Positions 1-13,395 of a stretch of DNA of 64,000 nucleotides are shown piece after piece. Origin of the DNA: Kryptolebias marmoratus. Lineage: Eukaryota > Chordata > Actinopteri > Cyprinodontiformes > Rivulidae. The translations under genes were made by a program, and so were the position numbers. Where the stretch lies: NCBI RefSeq assembly GCF_001649575.2, contig NC_051436.1, positions 4,006,974 through 4,070,973 of the forward strand, given 5' to 3'. Numbering within the stretch: position 1 is the first letter of the stretch; each line of letters starts with the position of its first letter. Below the pieces are notes generated by a model. The model ran no database searches and was not told where the DNA came from. It worked only from the letters and a program-made list of their open reading frames with translations.

Positions 1-32
1 TATATATATATATATATATATGTATGTATATA
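1..32. repeat. (TA)n microsatellite at window edge
   Basis: Alternating TA for the first 20 bases, then degenerate TGTA/TATA. Simple repeat only. Confidence 0.9.
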
Positions 33-2686
33 ATAAACACTCCACTTGATAATCACTAGAATAAATAGTTTTCAATAATGGTGTGGAGAGGATGGCTGTA
101 AGGGGAGAAGGGAGGCCATAAAAGAAAAAAAAAAAAAAGATGGAGTGCGCTATAATAATCAGAGCTGGGATGTTTAAGGACACGATCTGACCCACACTTG
201 CTGGAAGGTTCATTAAAATATGGGCTTGATGCAACAATTACCTTTTAAAAATTGAGGGAAAAAGGGAATAATTCACCAGTTAACAGAGGGAGAGAGGTGG
301 AGAGTGGTAGGAATAAATCCACTCTGCCCATAAAGGTTTGTTTTTGTTACCTGACAGGTGTTCTCTCATTTGCCGCCTTGCAGATTGTTCCGTTTTAGCC
401 TTTCGGGTTTTTATTTGGTTTCATTTTGTGTGTGTCTCCTCTTTCTTTGTCTGCTGAGCAGCGCTGCTTGTGACAACCTGCACACTTGCAACAATAAACC
501 TGGTTTTTTTTATTATTTTCACGAAGATGCACAAGCAGCAAGAGCTGCAATTTTACCAGGAAAAACACATCATTCATGTCATGCTTTGTTTGGAAATATC
601 ACCTCGCACGTACAACTGATAATTTAAAACCATTTGTAAATACGGCACTTCACTGTGAGACAGAAAATCCAGAAAGAAACCATCTAATTAAATACCAAAA
701 AATGGAGTAAAACTGTTGTAATGAGCCAAACAAACGTAATATGGACACGTAATTATAATTGTGAGACTGACGTGTGAGATAGTGTAATTCCAGGCATAAA
801 GACAGGAGATCAATCATATAAATGGCTGCCACATGCTTCATTATACCTGAGATACATTTTTACAGTGCCTCTGACTTTAAGTGATGGCAGCACCTGCAGA
901 GCGAGGCTCATTTTATTCTGTCTGTAACTTAAATCCTTCCAGTCTGAGCGACTTTCATCCGTCTTCTATATGTTGTTCATAAATCAGTGCCCTGCTGTTC
1001 GAAGGAGCGCACCCTATAGATATTACAGACGGATGAGACTCGTGAGCCAATCATACGGAGGAACCAGCAAGACCCTCCTCCTCCTCCTCCTCGGAGTGAT
1101 TTCATTCAGAACATTACCTACATGCACTGAGATCAGTGAGTATTATGATGGGACACAGGCACAAATCATGAGGCTGACAAACAGCCTCTTCTGGCTTCCA
1201 ACACGGAGGCAGCAGTTTTTATTATTATTTTTTTTTTGTGTTCGAGTGTGAAGGAAGAACACGGCACCTCTGACAGCCGCCTCTAGCACATTTATTTGTT
1301 TGCTTTTTATTGCATTCAGGAATAATAGAAGTTGCACAGCCTTTGACTTATAGTTTATAACCACTGTTGATGCATCTGTCAGCATGACGGGAACCCTGAT
1401 GTTTGCTTGTAGTGCTCAGTGAGGCGCTCTTTTCCTCTCGTATGTTTACAGGTATTTGTATTTGGATGTGATGAATGTTTTTATGCAAATTGTGCCATTT
1501 TTTGTTTTACTATATGCAGTAAACAGAGTGACATAGAGCAGAAATGTACAGAAGGTGTTTTAAATATTACATCTTGTCAACGACGTAATACTACATAAAG
1601 CATAATCCCTCACTAATACCGGCTGTTGTAGTGAGATATTTTTATTATTTACCAACTAAAATAAGAAAAAATCTCACAGTTTGCAACACTTTACACGCAG
1701 GTAAAATTAGCCCAGATTTCCACATCTACAAGCACAATATCAGCTTCACGCTTTTTGCAAAACACTAAACACATTTATCTGCTGTAGGCAGGGAAATCTG
1801 CCATGAATCAATTGGTTAAATACATCGACAAGGTGTGGAAACATGCATGAGCTTAATTAAAAATGCACCAATCAGGTATAAGAACCGCATTGATGCAGCA
1901 ACTGTGCAGGACGGGATTCATGCAAAAATGTTCTTCCCACAATGCCTTGCAAATAAGGATCTAAATTGTGATGTTGTTTGGTTTTTATAGTATCTGTTTA
2001 CACAAACATTTGCAAAACTTATAATAATACTGAAAGAAAACTGGATACTCTGAACTCTGAATACTTCACTTACAGGAGTCATGAAGAAATAAAAGTGTTT
2101 AAAGTTAAGCATATTTGTGTGTAAATGACTGAAAAAGGAATCCGTTATTTGAACAATTTTGGGTTTTATATGGCAACAAAACAGTTTGGATATGATGCAA
2201 ACATTTTTATCTGTAATGCAGTCATTTTTCGGTGTTTGCGTTAACATTTCATCTGAAAGACTCTTCTTTCACGCTGCTTATATCACTTATAAATAAGGTT
2301 GTTGGGTGTGAAAATTAATTATAAATTAACTGTGGGGAAATGAAATTAAACGGTGCATTTGTGACTATTTACAGCTAAAAATGTAGAATCTTGTTCTCAT
2401 GTTTTTCTGATTAGTGACCCTTTTGATTGAAGGGGAAACATGTTCAATTCAATAAAACAGCTAATTTAACCAATTCAGGTTATTTATTTGTTTGTTTTTT
2501 AATCTAAAATGTGTTTTTTTGTTTAGAAAAGATTAAAACCTGCTGACATGAAAGCATAAAAGCTCAGTGTTTACCGTACAAACACAAACGTGGGTCTGCC
2601 AGCGCATCATTTTTCGAGAACATTGTTTATCTGAATTGTTTACCCAAAGTACATGCAAGTGGAAGGTCAAAATAATTGAAAGCATA

Positions 2687-2690
<4 letters not shown>

Positions 2691-2724
<34 letters not shown>
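2691..2724. repeat. (TG)n microsatellite
   Basis: About 16 uninterrupted TG units inside the presumed nlgn2 intron. Confidence 0.9.
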
Positions 2725-2725
<1 letters not shown>

Positions 2726-3620
2726 GAAGGATGAGCAGTTGAGAGCGATACGAGGAGCTCCACTCATGTTCGAATCAGATTATTATTATTGTTTTTAAAC
2801 ACTAAAGATAAAACCCATTTTCTCTTGTTTCACACACAGTTTCATGTCAGCCAGACTTTTATTGTGAAGGATCCTCGCATCATTATCTGACGAGTGAGCG
2901 GGTCGGACAGAACTGCTGCAGCCGCCATCAGAGAGAAACAGCTTTTATCATATTATTTGCATTTTTCAATTATACCTCCATGGAGGTGTGAAACATCAGT
3001 CGCCTCAGTGTCGCTTCATGTGTGATTGACAGCATTATCGTGTGAATACACGTGTGTGTGTGTGAGAATGGTTCCAGTCGTGCAGCAGGGAAGATCACAG
3101 CTCTGTGGGTCCCTCAGCGGGGACGGCTCTGAGAGTTGAAATGAAGGTTAGCAGGAGAATGAAGGTTTAAAACACTTATTTAAAAAGAACAGATATGGAG
3201 CGCCTTCTTTTATGGAACATTCTGAAAAAAAGTAAAATCTTCAGGATGTCTTCTTCTCTCCTAGCATTGATCATCAAATCTTTAAAAGGATGTTAACCCA
3301 GTTTGTTTGTTTATGGTGCTGAATTAAAGTTAAAAAAAACTCCAAAATTGATTATTTAAAAATGGATGCACATGCACTAAACTGTGTTTATGAACAAATA
3401 AAACAGGCTCAGATATTAACCTGATGACCTCCATCAGGACATGAACAAACATGGAAGTTATGTCATTTAAATGAAAGAATTAGCAGCTAATTGGTCCATC
3501 AGGTTGCACGTTATTGACTTTGCAAGATATCTTTTGTTGATAATGTAATTTAAATTTAAATTTTTCAAACTTATGCATAAGCTCATTTAAGAACAACAGG
3601 TGTTGATCAAGGTGCCGTAC

Positions 3621-4024
3621 TGTGAGGATTTATTTGTATTATCTTGTTTCTGTTTTGAGTCATTGTTTCAGTTTAGTTTTTCCTGTTTGTGTCACTATTC
3701 ACTCCTCCCCAGTCACTCTTTTGCCTTCCTGCCACGCCCATCTACACCTGTCTCTAATCTTGTTAATTGCTTCATCTGTGCCCACTTTCCAATTACCTCC
3801 TGTTTAAAAACCCGGTCATTTCTCCCACACCCTGCTGGTTCATTGTTCTCTGTTCTGCTCTTGTTCCCCATGGTTTATGTTTTTGCTCCTCACCTTGTCG
3901 TTTTATGTTTAACCTTAGTTTCTTTTTGCTGCCATGTTTGTTTTTGTTTATTTGTTTGAATAAATTAGTCTTCTTAACATGAGTCTGCATTCTGGGTTTG
4001 CCTCCTTCCCCACCCCTCATGACA
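3621..4024 (+). mobile_element. Solo LTR (gypsy-like), 404 bp with target-site duplication
   Basis: The segment begins TGTGAGG and ends CATGACA, so it has TGT...ACA ends as LTRs do. It is flanked on both sides by the same 5 bases, CGTAC (3616-3620 and 4025-4029), which is the duplication left by an integrase. Inside, a TATA-like TTTAAAAA precedes a pyrimidine-rich stretch, and an AATAAA at about 3958 lies near the right end, in the usual LTR promoter and poly(A) order. No internal coding part is present, so it looks like a solo LTR left by recombination. Assignment to gypsy rests on the general look of fish LTRs and is less sure than the LTR call. Confidence 0.7.
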
Positions 4025-4037
4025 CGTACGTATAAAG

Positions 4038-4249
4038 CAGGGATGTCCAACCCTGGTCCTCAGGGCCGGCATCCTGCAGGTTTTCCTTGTTCCTCTGCTC
4101 CAACACACCTGATTTGAATCAATGGGTGATTAACAGGCTTCTGCAGAACATGAAGAGGTGATTTAACCACTGAATCAGGTGTGTTGGAGCAGAGGAACAA
4201 GGAAAACATGCAGGATAGTGGCCCTGAGGACCAGGATTAGAGACCCCTG
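4038..4249. mobile_element. hAT-type miniature element (MITE), 212 bp
   Basis: The ends CAGGGATGTCC and its near reverse complement form long terminal inverted repeats; about 60 bases at each end pair, including the matching blocks GGTCCTCAGGGCC and GGCCCTGAGGACC. An exact 8-base duplication, GTATAAAG, flanks it at 4030-4037 and 4250-4257. Eight-base duplications and CAG...CTG ends are marks of hAT transposons. It has no coding capacity, so it was mobilised by a transposase encoded elsewhere. Confidence 0.85.
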
Positions 4250-5947
4250 GTATAAAGGAACAGGTGTAGAATCACACGAGTTAAAGAAACAGTCCTCTTC
4301 CGTCTGACTGACTCGTGGTTGGAAAACAAACACAGACTGACTTGTTTCAGAGGGTTTCAGGAAGGTACTCCTTAATCACAATTTAGTTAGTAGTAAAATG
4401 AAAACTGTTTGGAGATGTTTGCTATGAACAATAACAAATGATCCAATGGAATGACTCCACAAAAGCCTCATCAGTGCCAGCAGGAGAAAAAAAAGCTGAA
4501 GCTCAGCCAAATAGAAGCACGCTGGCTCCTTCCAGTAGCCATCCACACTGAGTGACGGAGCTGCAGTATGTAGGCCAGCCCAGCATGAGCTCTGTTTGAA
4601 GCGAGAATGCTGCCAGCTCGTAGTGGAAAAGCTGAGAGTTACTTTTAGCTCCTGAGACGCACAGACTCACAAACATTCATTCAGCTTGAAAACGCAGAAA
4701 CATGAAGCGAAGACGACGTATGCATACGATCTGACGATCTCATAAGGATGCACCAGAGCATCCACATAAAGATGGTAATAAAAGCCTTGTATGCAGACAA
4801 GTACAATAAGATGCTTGAAGACTTACACACACTTTTACACACCCCTGCAGACTCACAATGAGTGTTTACCCTTTTATTTTTGCTGTTTGTTTTGCCTCTT
4901 AAATCTTAGCGACTACACAGCTGTTGCTGCTGCTGGCAGAGACGGCGGTTTGGGGATTCATTAGTTCTTGTTTTCTTCCTCGTGTTTACCAATCATCCAT
5001 GTCTTTGTTTTCCCTCCATCCCTGCTCAGGAACACTGTATCGTTGGCACGTTTGCATATTTTTTTTTTGTTTCACTTTTTAAAGTTTGGACTTCTCCCCC
5101 AAGTTTTGAATTTGAAAACAGCCGTCTACAGTGTTCACAGTTTACTAAAATGAATCTTCTTGCAGTTTCTTCCACAAAGTCAACATGATGCAGACGTTTA
5201 ACATTAATTGAGGATATAATCAAAGATACCATACAGCTTAATTTATTTCAAAGCTTTTATGTATTAAAATTCAGATCTCAGTCCCTTCTGCTTTTAATCA
5301 TTTCCCTTAAAATGCAAAACTAAACCATTAAAGTTAAAGCAAAATTCATTGATTTACTTGAAGTTATTCTAATCTACTGTACTGCACTGGTGGAATCTCT
5401 TAAAACACTTTGGAACTTCATCAGTGGAAAAACTGCAGGATAGCAAAACTGATTATACAAGGATTCACTGAATATTTAGTCCTTATAAAAAGAAAATGGT
5501 TTCACAAACACGATCACGACTCGGTTGCAGACTCCTCGAGCTCGATGTGAATACTGGTAAATTAATTTAGTTAATAATAGTTTTTCAACACTCTGCTCCA
5601 AGAAATCTGTAGCTTGAATGCACTTATGCATTATTTATTGATGAGATACTTGAGGAAGAATTCAGATCCTATATTTAAAAGATGTCAAACTAAAGACCTA
5701 TCTAGATACATCCAAATTTCATAGATAAACATATATTTTAAATTACAAAGTAAAAAATAAAAGAAATTTTGATTAGTTTAAAAAAAAGAAAACCTTATCT
5801 TAGGACTTTGGTATTAACAGCATCCCATAACTCCTGTTTTTGAAGTCTTTTTAGAGTTCTTCAGGTGGCAAACTCCAGGTAAACTGTCTTGTGCTGACAA
5901 GGTTTGCCTGATCACTATGACATAAAAAGAACCCCTCCCCCCCCCCC

Positions 5948-6715
5948 NNNNNNNNNNNNNNNNNNNNNNNNNNNNNNNNNNNNNNNNNNNNNNNNNNNNN
6001 NNNNNNNNNNNNNNNNNNNNNNNNNNNNNNNNNNNNNNNNNNNNNNNNNNNNNNNNNNNNNNNNNNNNNNNNNNNNNNNNNNNNNNNNNNNNNNNNNNNN
6101 NNNNNNNNNNNNNNNNNNNNNNNNNNNNNNNNNNNNNNNNNNNNNNNNNNNNNNNNNNNNNNNNNNNNNNNNNNNNNNNNNNNNNNNNNNNNNNNNNNNN
6201 NNNNNNNNNNNNNNNNNNNNNNNNNNNNNNNNNNNNNNNNNNNNNNNNNNNNNNNNNNNNNNNNNNNNNNNNNNNNNNNNNNNNNNNNNNNNNNNNNNNN
6301 NNNNNNNNNNNNNNNNNNNNNNNNNNNNNNNNNNNNNNNNNNNNNNNNNNNNNNNNNNNNNNNNNNNNNNNNNNNNNNNNNNNNNNNNNNNNNNNNNNNN
6401 NNNNNNNNNNNNNNNNNNNNNNNNNNNNNNNNNNNNNNNNNNNNNNNNNNNNNNNNNNNNNNNNNNNNNNNNNNNNNNNNNNNNNNNNNNNNNNNNNNNN
6501 NNNNNNNNNNNNNNNNNNNNNNNNNNNNNNNNNNNNNNNNNNNNNNNNNNNNNNNNNNNNNNNNNNNNNNNNNNNNNNNNNNNNNNNNNNNNNNNNNNNN
6601 NNNNNNNNNNNNNNNNNNNNNNNNNNNNNNNNNNNNNNNNNNNNNNNNNNNNNNNNNNNNNNNNNNNNNNNNNNNNNNNNNNNNNNNNNNNNNNNNNNNN
6701 NNNNNNNNNNNNNNN
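5948..6715. other. Assembly gap (N)
   Basis: 768 N bases between a poly-C run and GGGGG. The flanking homopolymers suggest the assembly broke there. A missing nlgn2 exon could lie inside. Confidence 0.99.
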
Positions 6716-6999
6716 GGGGGAACCAAATATTTCAGCCGTCTGAAATAATCGGTTCCCCTCTAAAACATGGGACAAAAATAATTTACCAACAAGTCCTTAA
6801 CTGTGTTTATTCCTCTGTATTGTGATATTATTAGCACATTTTATTCCTAAAAGAATGATGGGTTTTTTTGTTTTTTTAATGAGAAATATTTGCCCCTCTA
6901 AACAATTCTGTTAATAGATAAGTCATTATTTATTTTAATTATTAATTGTTTTTGTCAACACATTGTCTATATTGTCCATAACAGAGTCTGTCTGTTTAT

Positions 7000-7336
7000 C
7001 TATCACGCTAGCAGAACAGTGGCTTAACTTCGCCAAAACAAGTTGTTTGACCTTTCACGGTCTCCGTAGTTCCCTTGCAGCGTGAGCACAGCGCGGCGGT
7101 TACGAGCGTTGAACATGAACGCGCGCTTTTTGCCGTGGCACGGAGACGCAGGGGGAACGCGGCTCAACGTAACAGCAGCAACTCGAGCACATTGCTGCCC
7201 CCTATATGTCAGGAGGACAAATAACACCTTTTCTGTTTAAATTGCCAACCACAGTGGCGTGTGTTGATGAAATTCACCCGCCACTTCAAATATTTACCCG
7301 CATTTGGCCGGTGGCGGGTGCTAATTTCCACCTCTG
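7000..7336. mobile_element. Probable DNA-transposon end fragment
   Basis: A locally GC-rich block (7070-7200) is followed by a segment ending in CCACCTCTG whose reverse complement starts CAGAGGTGG and contains paired GGCGGGTG / CACCCGCC words. This resembles the ends of fish hAT elements. I could not find the other end or a clear target duplication, so family and left boundary are uncertain. Confidence 0.35.
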
Positions 7337-7991
7337 ACCCTAAATAGTAAAAAATAACTCTGATGTTATCGAGGTATCTAAGGTGGTCAAGTTAAACTGG
7401 AAAACAATTACTTTAGCTTCATACAAGGCCTACACAAACAGCCAAACAGCCATGGCATTACGCCATACATCACGTCCTCCAATGTGGCCCGTGGCGCCCC
7501 CATTTCACCCATCATTACCTTGTGACTCATAGAGCCCCCCCCCATCAGGGCCCGCAGCACCCATAGAGCTAAGTGACAGGAGTGACAAGAGTGGATTGAA
7601 AGAGTTTGGCTGAGGAGGAAATGTTGGATTTCAAAAAAAGAAGACTTTATTGGTGACGGTTTTTCAATTCTGAGCACACACACACACGCACACACGCGTG
7701 GGAACAGGCTGATGATTGAAGTGTGTGATCAGGACAGTGAACTGTTCTTCCTTTGGGCTGTGAAAGTGTTCACAGGGCAACAAAACCTGATCGATTGACA
7801 CTCACTGCCACTTTGTAACGACTCCAGTTAAAGAAGAGGAGTGAAATAGAAAGTGATCCTTCTTCTTCTTCTCTGGGGAAACACAAAAACATACACCTTA
7901 CAATCTATAATCTCACTTCCTCGCTCAGTGTTTGTCCCTTTGTGACTCGTTCTGTCTTTGTCTGATCTCATCCTTCTTGTTTGCTGTCACC

Positions 7992-8087
7992 NNNNNNNNN
8001 NNNNNNNNNNNNNNNNNNNNNNNNNNNNNNNNNNNNNNNNNNNNNNNNNNNNNNNNNNNNNNNNNNNNNNNNNNNNNNNNNNNNNNN
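7992..8087. other. Assembly gap (N)
   Basis: 96 N bases inside the presumed nlgn2 intron. Confidence 0.99.
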
Positions 8088-8829
8088 CTCCTTGTGTGGG
8101 TGACTGAGCGAGTGTGTGGTGTTCCTCTGCATCCTTGTGACACTCTTGGACCCAGGCGTGGCGAAAGAAGGAGCAATCACGCCTCCTAACGCTGAATGCA
8201 TGTAAACATTCACGAGCAGATTGAGGCTTTGAGAAACACTGCATGTGCATATGGTGTCACTCTGCTGGGAGCTGGCCTGCTTTCTCTTTCACCAGTGTCA
8301 GGACTTCAGAGGCCAGCAGCTTCTGCTCTGCACTGAATCCAGAAACAAACACTGAATCACAAGAGACCGGAGGGATAAAATGAATCATGTGAGAGCGAAT
8401 GAAGGAAGCGGAAACTAGTGAACCAGAACAAGTACAGTAAAAGCAGACAACTGAGTATTAACATTTTACAACTGATAACAACAAAAACATTGGGTTTCTT
8501 AAAGGTTAGTTCTGATAAATCTGGTGAAAACAGTGGATATTAGCATTAGCTGCCCTGTGTGATAATCTTGCAAGCTGATGCTTCTCAAGCAGCAACTTTT
8601 GCAGAAAAAAATGCAATTTTTGCATAAACAGCCAGTTTGCTGAAACACATAAACACGTGTTATGCTTTGCTGAATTTTCCTTTGTGTGAAAAAGCCACGA
8701 TAAAAATTAAATGGCAGTTGCTTTACTGAAACATTTAACTCGTGGTAAACCTAGGTTGCATATGTTCAAAGTTTTTGAGACTTCTTAATTTAAATGGTCT
8801 GTTTTGTCTTCAGCGTAGGGTTAGTTGGT

Positions 8830-10125
8830 GTGAGACTCTTTAGGTGCTTCACAATTCGATTATGATTCAGAGGGTTGCAATTATGAAGCGATTATCAGTG
8901 CATCTGGGTTCATCCATAATCACTCTTCAAACAAAATCCAGAGCATAGAATCTCCCAGGCCTATTAGAAACAAAATATTCATATCTACACTGCAGTATAA
9001 AGCAGTTTTCATTCAAACAAGATTATGGAAACTAAATGAACTGAAACAAGGAGCCAAAATGCTGAGTGGCATATGATTCTGTGACATCACATGATAGATT
9101 TATCCTACCAGCTTTTATCAGTGTTTACATGACTTTACTTTGGTCCTGTTAGAACAGGGGGGTCAAACCCAGAGATGCAAGGGGGCCAAAATTAAAAATT
9201 TGGTCCTAGCCAAGGGAAAATTAGGTTTCAATATTTATTTAGAAATTACGTAAATTAACCTTGGTTTTAGATGTATAATGTTAAATCATTCATATAGAAA
9301 TATCAATGACCTTTTCCCAGTTACAGATTATACAGAATTTAGGGCAAACAGACTTTAATGAACACATTAAATAGATCAAACTTCAAAAAGCTCATCATTA
9401 GCAGTCATTTCTTACGCCTCACTCAGCTTTTAAATGAATTTTTTAACATTAAAACAGTTTTTTTTAAAAAGCCATCAACAAAAACCTGATCATACAGAAA
9501 TTAAAACTATATATTGTTGGCTTCTAAGTCACTGTCAAGAGAAAACTTCACTAATTAGGCTCAGTTTTTTTTAAGCAAAATAAGAATCAGAGACTCGATC
9601 TGAACCAGACTAGAGGGCCGGATGAGATGTTACAGAGGGCCGGATCTGGCCCGCGGTCCTTGGGTTTGACACGTGTGTGAGAATGGCTGTGATGATCTTA
9701 CTCTATTATGGTCCTAAATTTAAAAGCATAGCCCACAATCCCTGGTTTTCAAGGACTGAATATGTACTAAAATCTTTTTTAATAAAAGTTGGATGGGCTC
9801 CTCCATTACAACTCTATGCTACTTTGTTAGCCCCAGCAGCTAGTATCCACCACCTGTGGTTTTTTCTTCTTCCTCCTCTGGAAACGTGAACACAACTTAC
9901 AAATAGTAGAGTGGCTTTTGCCAACATCATTTTCCTTTTTAGCTTCACATAAACACTGGCCTTCAGTGCAGAAGGAGCAGTTTGTATGCCTCGGTCAACC
10001 ATCTTGTTCTCCCTTTTAAACGATCCTTTTCTGTGCCTCAAAATGTCACCTTTAACAAGAAATAATAACATTTTGAATTCTATTCATGGTTGCATCGCGA
10101 TGCATCACAAAAAAGATTGCAGCCC
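8830..10125. repeat. Interspersed repeat interrupted by a younger hAT element
   Basis: The left part (8850-8960) has CGATTATGATTCAGAGGG and GAAGCGATTATC words. The right part (10085-10125) has ATCGCGATGCATCAC. These are like opposite ends of a fish repeat built on GATT/GATGCAT words. The hAT element at 9155-9675 sits between them, which would make this an older host repeat. Boundaries are approximate. Confidence 0.35.
9155..9675. mobile_element. hAT-type non-autonomous element, 521 bp
   Basis: It starts CAGGGGGGTCAAACCC and ends GGGTTTGACACGTG, an imperfect terminal inverted repeat. The flanking octamers are TGTTAGAA (9147-9154) and TGTGAGAA (9676-9683), matching at 7 of 8 positions, as expected for an old hAT insertion. 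Near the right end are two GGGCCGGAT words. There is no transposase frame; the interior is AT-rich. Confidence 0.75.
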
Positions 10126-10663
10126 CCATCCTTAGTTATTAGCACCAAAAACTACCTTTTAGCAAAAGTGCTTACTGAGCGTTTTTTGTAAAAAATACAA
10201 AAACTATGTTCTTACTATGAAAATTTGTCATCTTTACTTGTCCAAGAAGATTGTCCTGATTCATGTCAGCAACGACATTAGGCTCGTTGAATAGGCAAAC
10301 AGCTGCAGGGACTTCAGTTCAGCAGTAGCTTATTTTAGAAGCAGGGATATAGGATTTCTTTACAGTGTCGTCTGAATAATCCTTCACTTAGAGCTGACAG
10401 CGAATGCCTCGTAGGGAAGCGTAACAAACATAGGCTCAGGAATAGAATCGGCGATACAGAGTTTGGGTTAGTCGAATATAGAAGGACAGCTGTTGTAAGA
10501 TTGAGGTGTTGGAATGATGTCTTTGCACGTTCAATATAAGTGCTATATGAAACAATTAGTTTATCAAACTTTCATGTTTTATCTGAAATTATATCTGTAT
10601 CTACAGAATTATTATTTTAGTTGTTGCCTTTTCTGGAAGAAACACTAAGCAAAGCTGACAAGT

Positions 10664-11050
10664 GAAGTAAGTGAAGTGAAATTTATTTATATAGCACTTT
10701 TCCGCAACAAGGCGACTCAAAGTGCTTTACAACAGAAACAGCAATCAGGTACAAAATCAAATACAGATAAAAAACATCATATCAAACATCATAATCAAAT
10801 ATAGAGATAAAACATGTATAATCTAAATGAAATCATGAAACTAAACATATCTAAACTTGAGCTAAGACGGTCAAAGTAGTAGCTAAAATAATCTAAATAA
10901 AATCATGATAAAGTTAAAGCTGAACTAAACAACAATTAGGAATCTAACAATCTAACAATATCTAAAATAATAGATATAAATAGGCTAAATAAGCTAACAT
11001 AAACTGAAACATGATAATGCTAAACTAAAGGTACAACATGGCTAATTATT
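10664..11050 (-). repeat. Retroposon 3' tail, copy 1 (family shared with 42952-43500)
   Basis: Read on the minus strand it ends in AAGTGCTATATAAATAAATTTCACTTCACTT, split here as AGTGCTATATAAATAAA followed by short CACTT repeats, a tail type common on fish retroposons. The interior, with repeated ATCTAA and TCTAACAA words, matches the copy at 42952-43320 base for base over long parts, in the same orientation. It contains no coding sequence. Confidence 0.7.
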
Positions 11051-13199
11051 TGTACAAAGGCAAAGGAAAGGTTGGAAGTTTTGTGGCAAGAGGGAAGGGT
11101 GTATTGCAAAAAAAAGGTATTTAAATATACATACATAAATTCTAAATACATATACATAAATTATAAAAGAAGACAAGGAAATGTGCTGAATGTACTAACT
11201 TCCATCAATTTCTGTTCTTGTGAGCATATCTCAAATACAAATCTTTCTTTTTTTGGTCTTTTTTTATGGCATTTCAGGCATACTGTATAGAAAAGATGGC
11301 TGCCTCCGTGTGCCAGAACAAATTTACTCTATAAGAAGGATATCTCAAGATGAAATCCTAATTGCATGATTTAATTTATTGAATCAAGACTGAATCCAGC
11401 ATCGGAGTAAAGTGCATCAAATTGAGTTTTGTTCAGATTGAGATGTCAGGAGTTAGTCTTAAATTTGGGTCAACTCCTTATGCTTCTGCTCATGCATTTG
11501 GGACATTTCCTAATTTTACTTTAGTGGGAGATAAGTAGAATCTTAGTATTTATGGTGCATTATAAGAGTCGGTGTGTAATGTGAGCACACAACCATGAGA
11601 TGATGTTCAAGAAATAACTTGTATCAAACACACACACATTCCAACGGGCTCTTTCCTGTAAAGAATTTGAATAATTTCACAGATAATTTGGTTGTCACAG
11701 CCAGGCAATAGTAATAACAACTTTAGAGAAAGAAAGAGCACAAAGAGAAAGAGAGCAAAGAGAATCATCCAAAGCCAGTTGCTGCGTTTAACCCAAAGGA
11801 AAACAAAACTCTTTTTAAGCTTGATTTAAAAAAAATAGGAATGTTTCTCATTTCCCCTTTTTCCTCCTACCCCCATAACACTACCTCCTTTTTTGTTGCA
11901 TCATTCAGCATGACCTTCTAAAAATAAAAAAATAAAAAATTTAACATAACTGCAGGATGATTGCATAATGTGGCTTTGTATGGTACCCTGTCATTACTGT
12001 AAGAATACGACTAAAAACACGACTTCTTTGCCTTTTAGATGCACTAAGCAGAAACACATCTGTTCATTCCTCTGGACTCCTCTGATCGACCATAATTACT
12101 GTGCTGCCAAGAACACACACTCACCTAGAGACATCTGGTGCTCATGTCAACCTCGAACAGTGTATTCACTCGGGACGCAGTAAACTGGGAGAGCAGTTTG
12201 TCACTCAGCAGTCTCCAGACATTGTCGTATCTATGGCTCCTTTGAACAGTCAAGAATTGCACATCTTTGCATGAACACACAAATCATAATGACAAAAATG
12301 GCTGAATAAAATCATCAAACCTGTGCAAGCATATGGGCTCTGAAAGCATCATCTCATGGCTCTGTGATAGGAACATAAAGCCTCACTGCCGCTTTATTGT
12401 GAACAGATTTTAGATGCACAAAAGCATTTATATGTTTGCCAATAAGGCTCTCTTTATAATGGATGACGATCCTTCTACAACTTAAATATCTGCCAGAACA
12501 TGAATAGTCATTGCAGGTTGTTGGCAAAGTCTTTAGACATTTATTAAGAACACAGCGGGCTACCCATTACACGGAATGGAGCGTGATAGATCATTGAGGG
12601 TTTAAGCAAATACGAAACTTTAGTAGCAAGGTTGTGGTGCTTTATCATCAAGGTGGCTGCCAATTGGAGTCCGAGGGAGGAAGGTGGCAGTGTATCCGTG
12701 ACAGTCTATGCACATAATCATACTTTGGCTGTCAAGTATTTGAATCAGGACTTGCCACAATGGCCTCATGCTTATGTTATGATTGTGATAAGACTGTAAA
12801 AAATGATCCAGTGTGGAGTTGATACCCACAGTATTAGTGAAGTGTTTGCATGAGAAGATCTTCCAGCTCATGGCTGCATCCTGACAGGGTCTGAGAGTGC
12901 TGTGCCTAGGCTGGTATGTAACATGTGGAGACACAGAAAATGGTGGACAAAAACCTATTTGGTGAGAACTAAAAGGGTAGCAGGGTCATGGTTGCCTTCA
13001 CAGTGTCCAAAATTATAAATGTTTCAGGTAAAAAAGATGGCAAACAGCAGTAACTTCTTTGAAGTAGTCCAGTCCTGATCAACCTGTTTTTAAGGAATTC
13101 ACTCTTGGAGATGCATGCTCCCTACAGCCAGAATTTAAAAATGTAAAGGCTCTTTTGTTCCAGGTGCAATTTGTGCAGTCAGCTTGGAAAATTCTGAAA

Positions 13200-13395
13200 C
13201 TTTTTCATTTTATTAACACTTTATTATTGATCTTTTTTACTGTTTAACTAAAGTTTAGTTAAGTTCCGGTGTCCTCTTATTGTGCTTCTTTGTTGATGTT
13301 GTTTTTATTGCTTATTGTCTTGCTTGTGATTTTATTACCGCTGTAAAAAGAAATTCCTCCCTTGAGGGACAATAAAGCTGAACTCTGATCTCAAA
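13200..13395 (+). repeat. Possible retroposon 3' end
   Basis: AAATTCCTCCCTTGAGGGACAATAAAG (paired GAGG/CCTC words before AATAAA) resembles the 3' ends of some fish retroposons. No upstream coding part is visible. Low confidence. Confidence 0.3.

Noticed and set aside
3600..3982. Plus-strand frame of 119 residues rich in Phe, Ser, Leu and Cys
   Set aside because: It lies within the solo LTR and reflects its T/C-rich composition.
5851..6775. Long open frames on both strands across 5948-6715
   Set aside because: They consist almost wholly of N translated as unknown residues.
12620..12934. 104-residue minus-strand frame in the nlgn2 intron
   Set aside because: No domain, no splice-site support and no repeat match; probably chance or an old unrecognised repeat.
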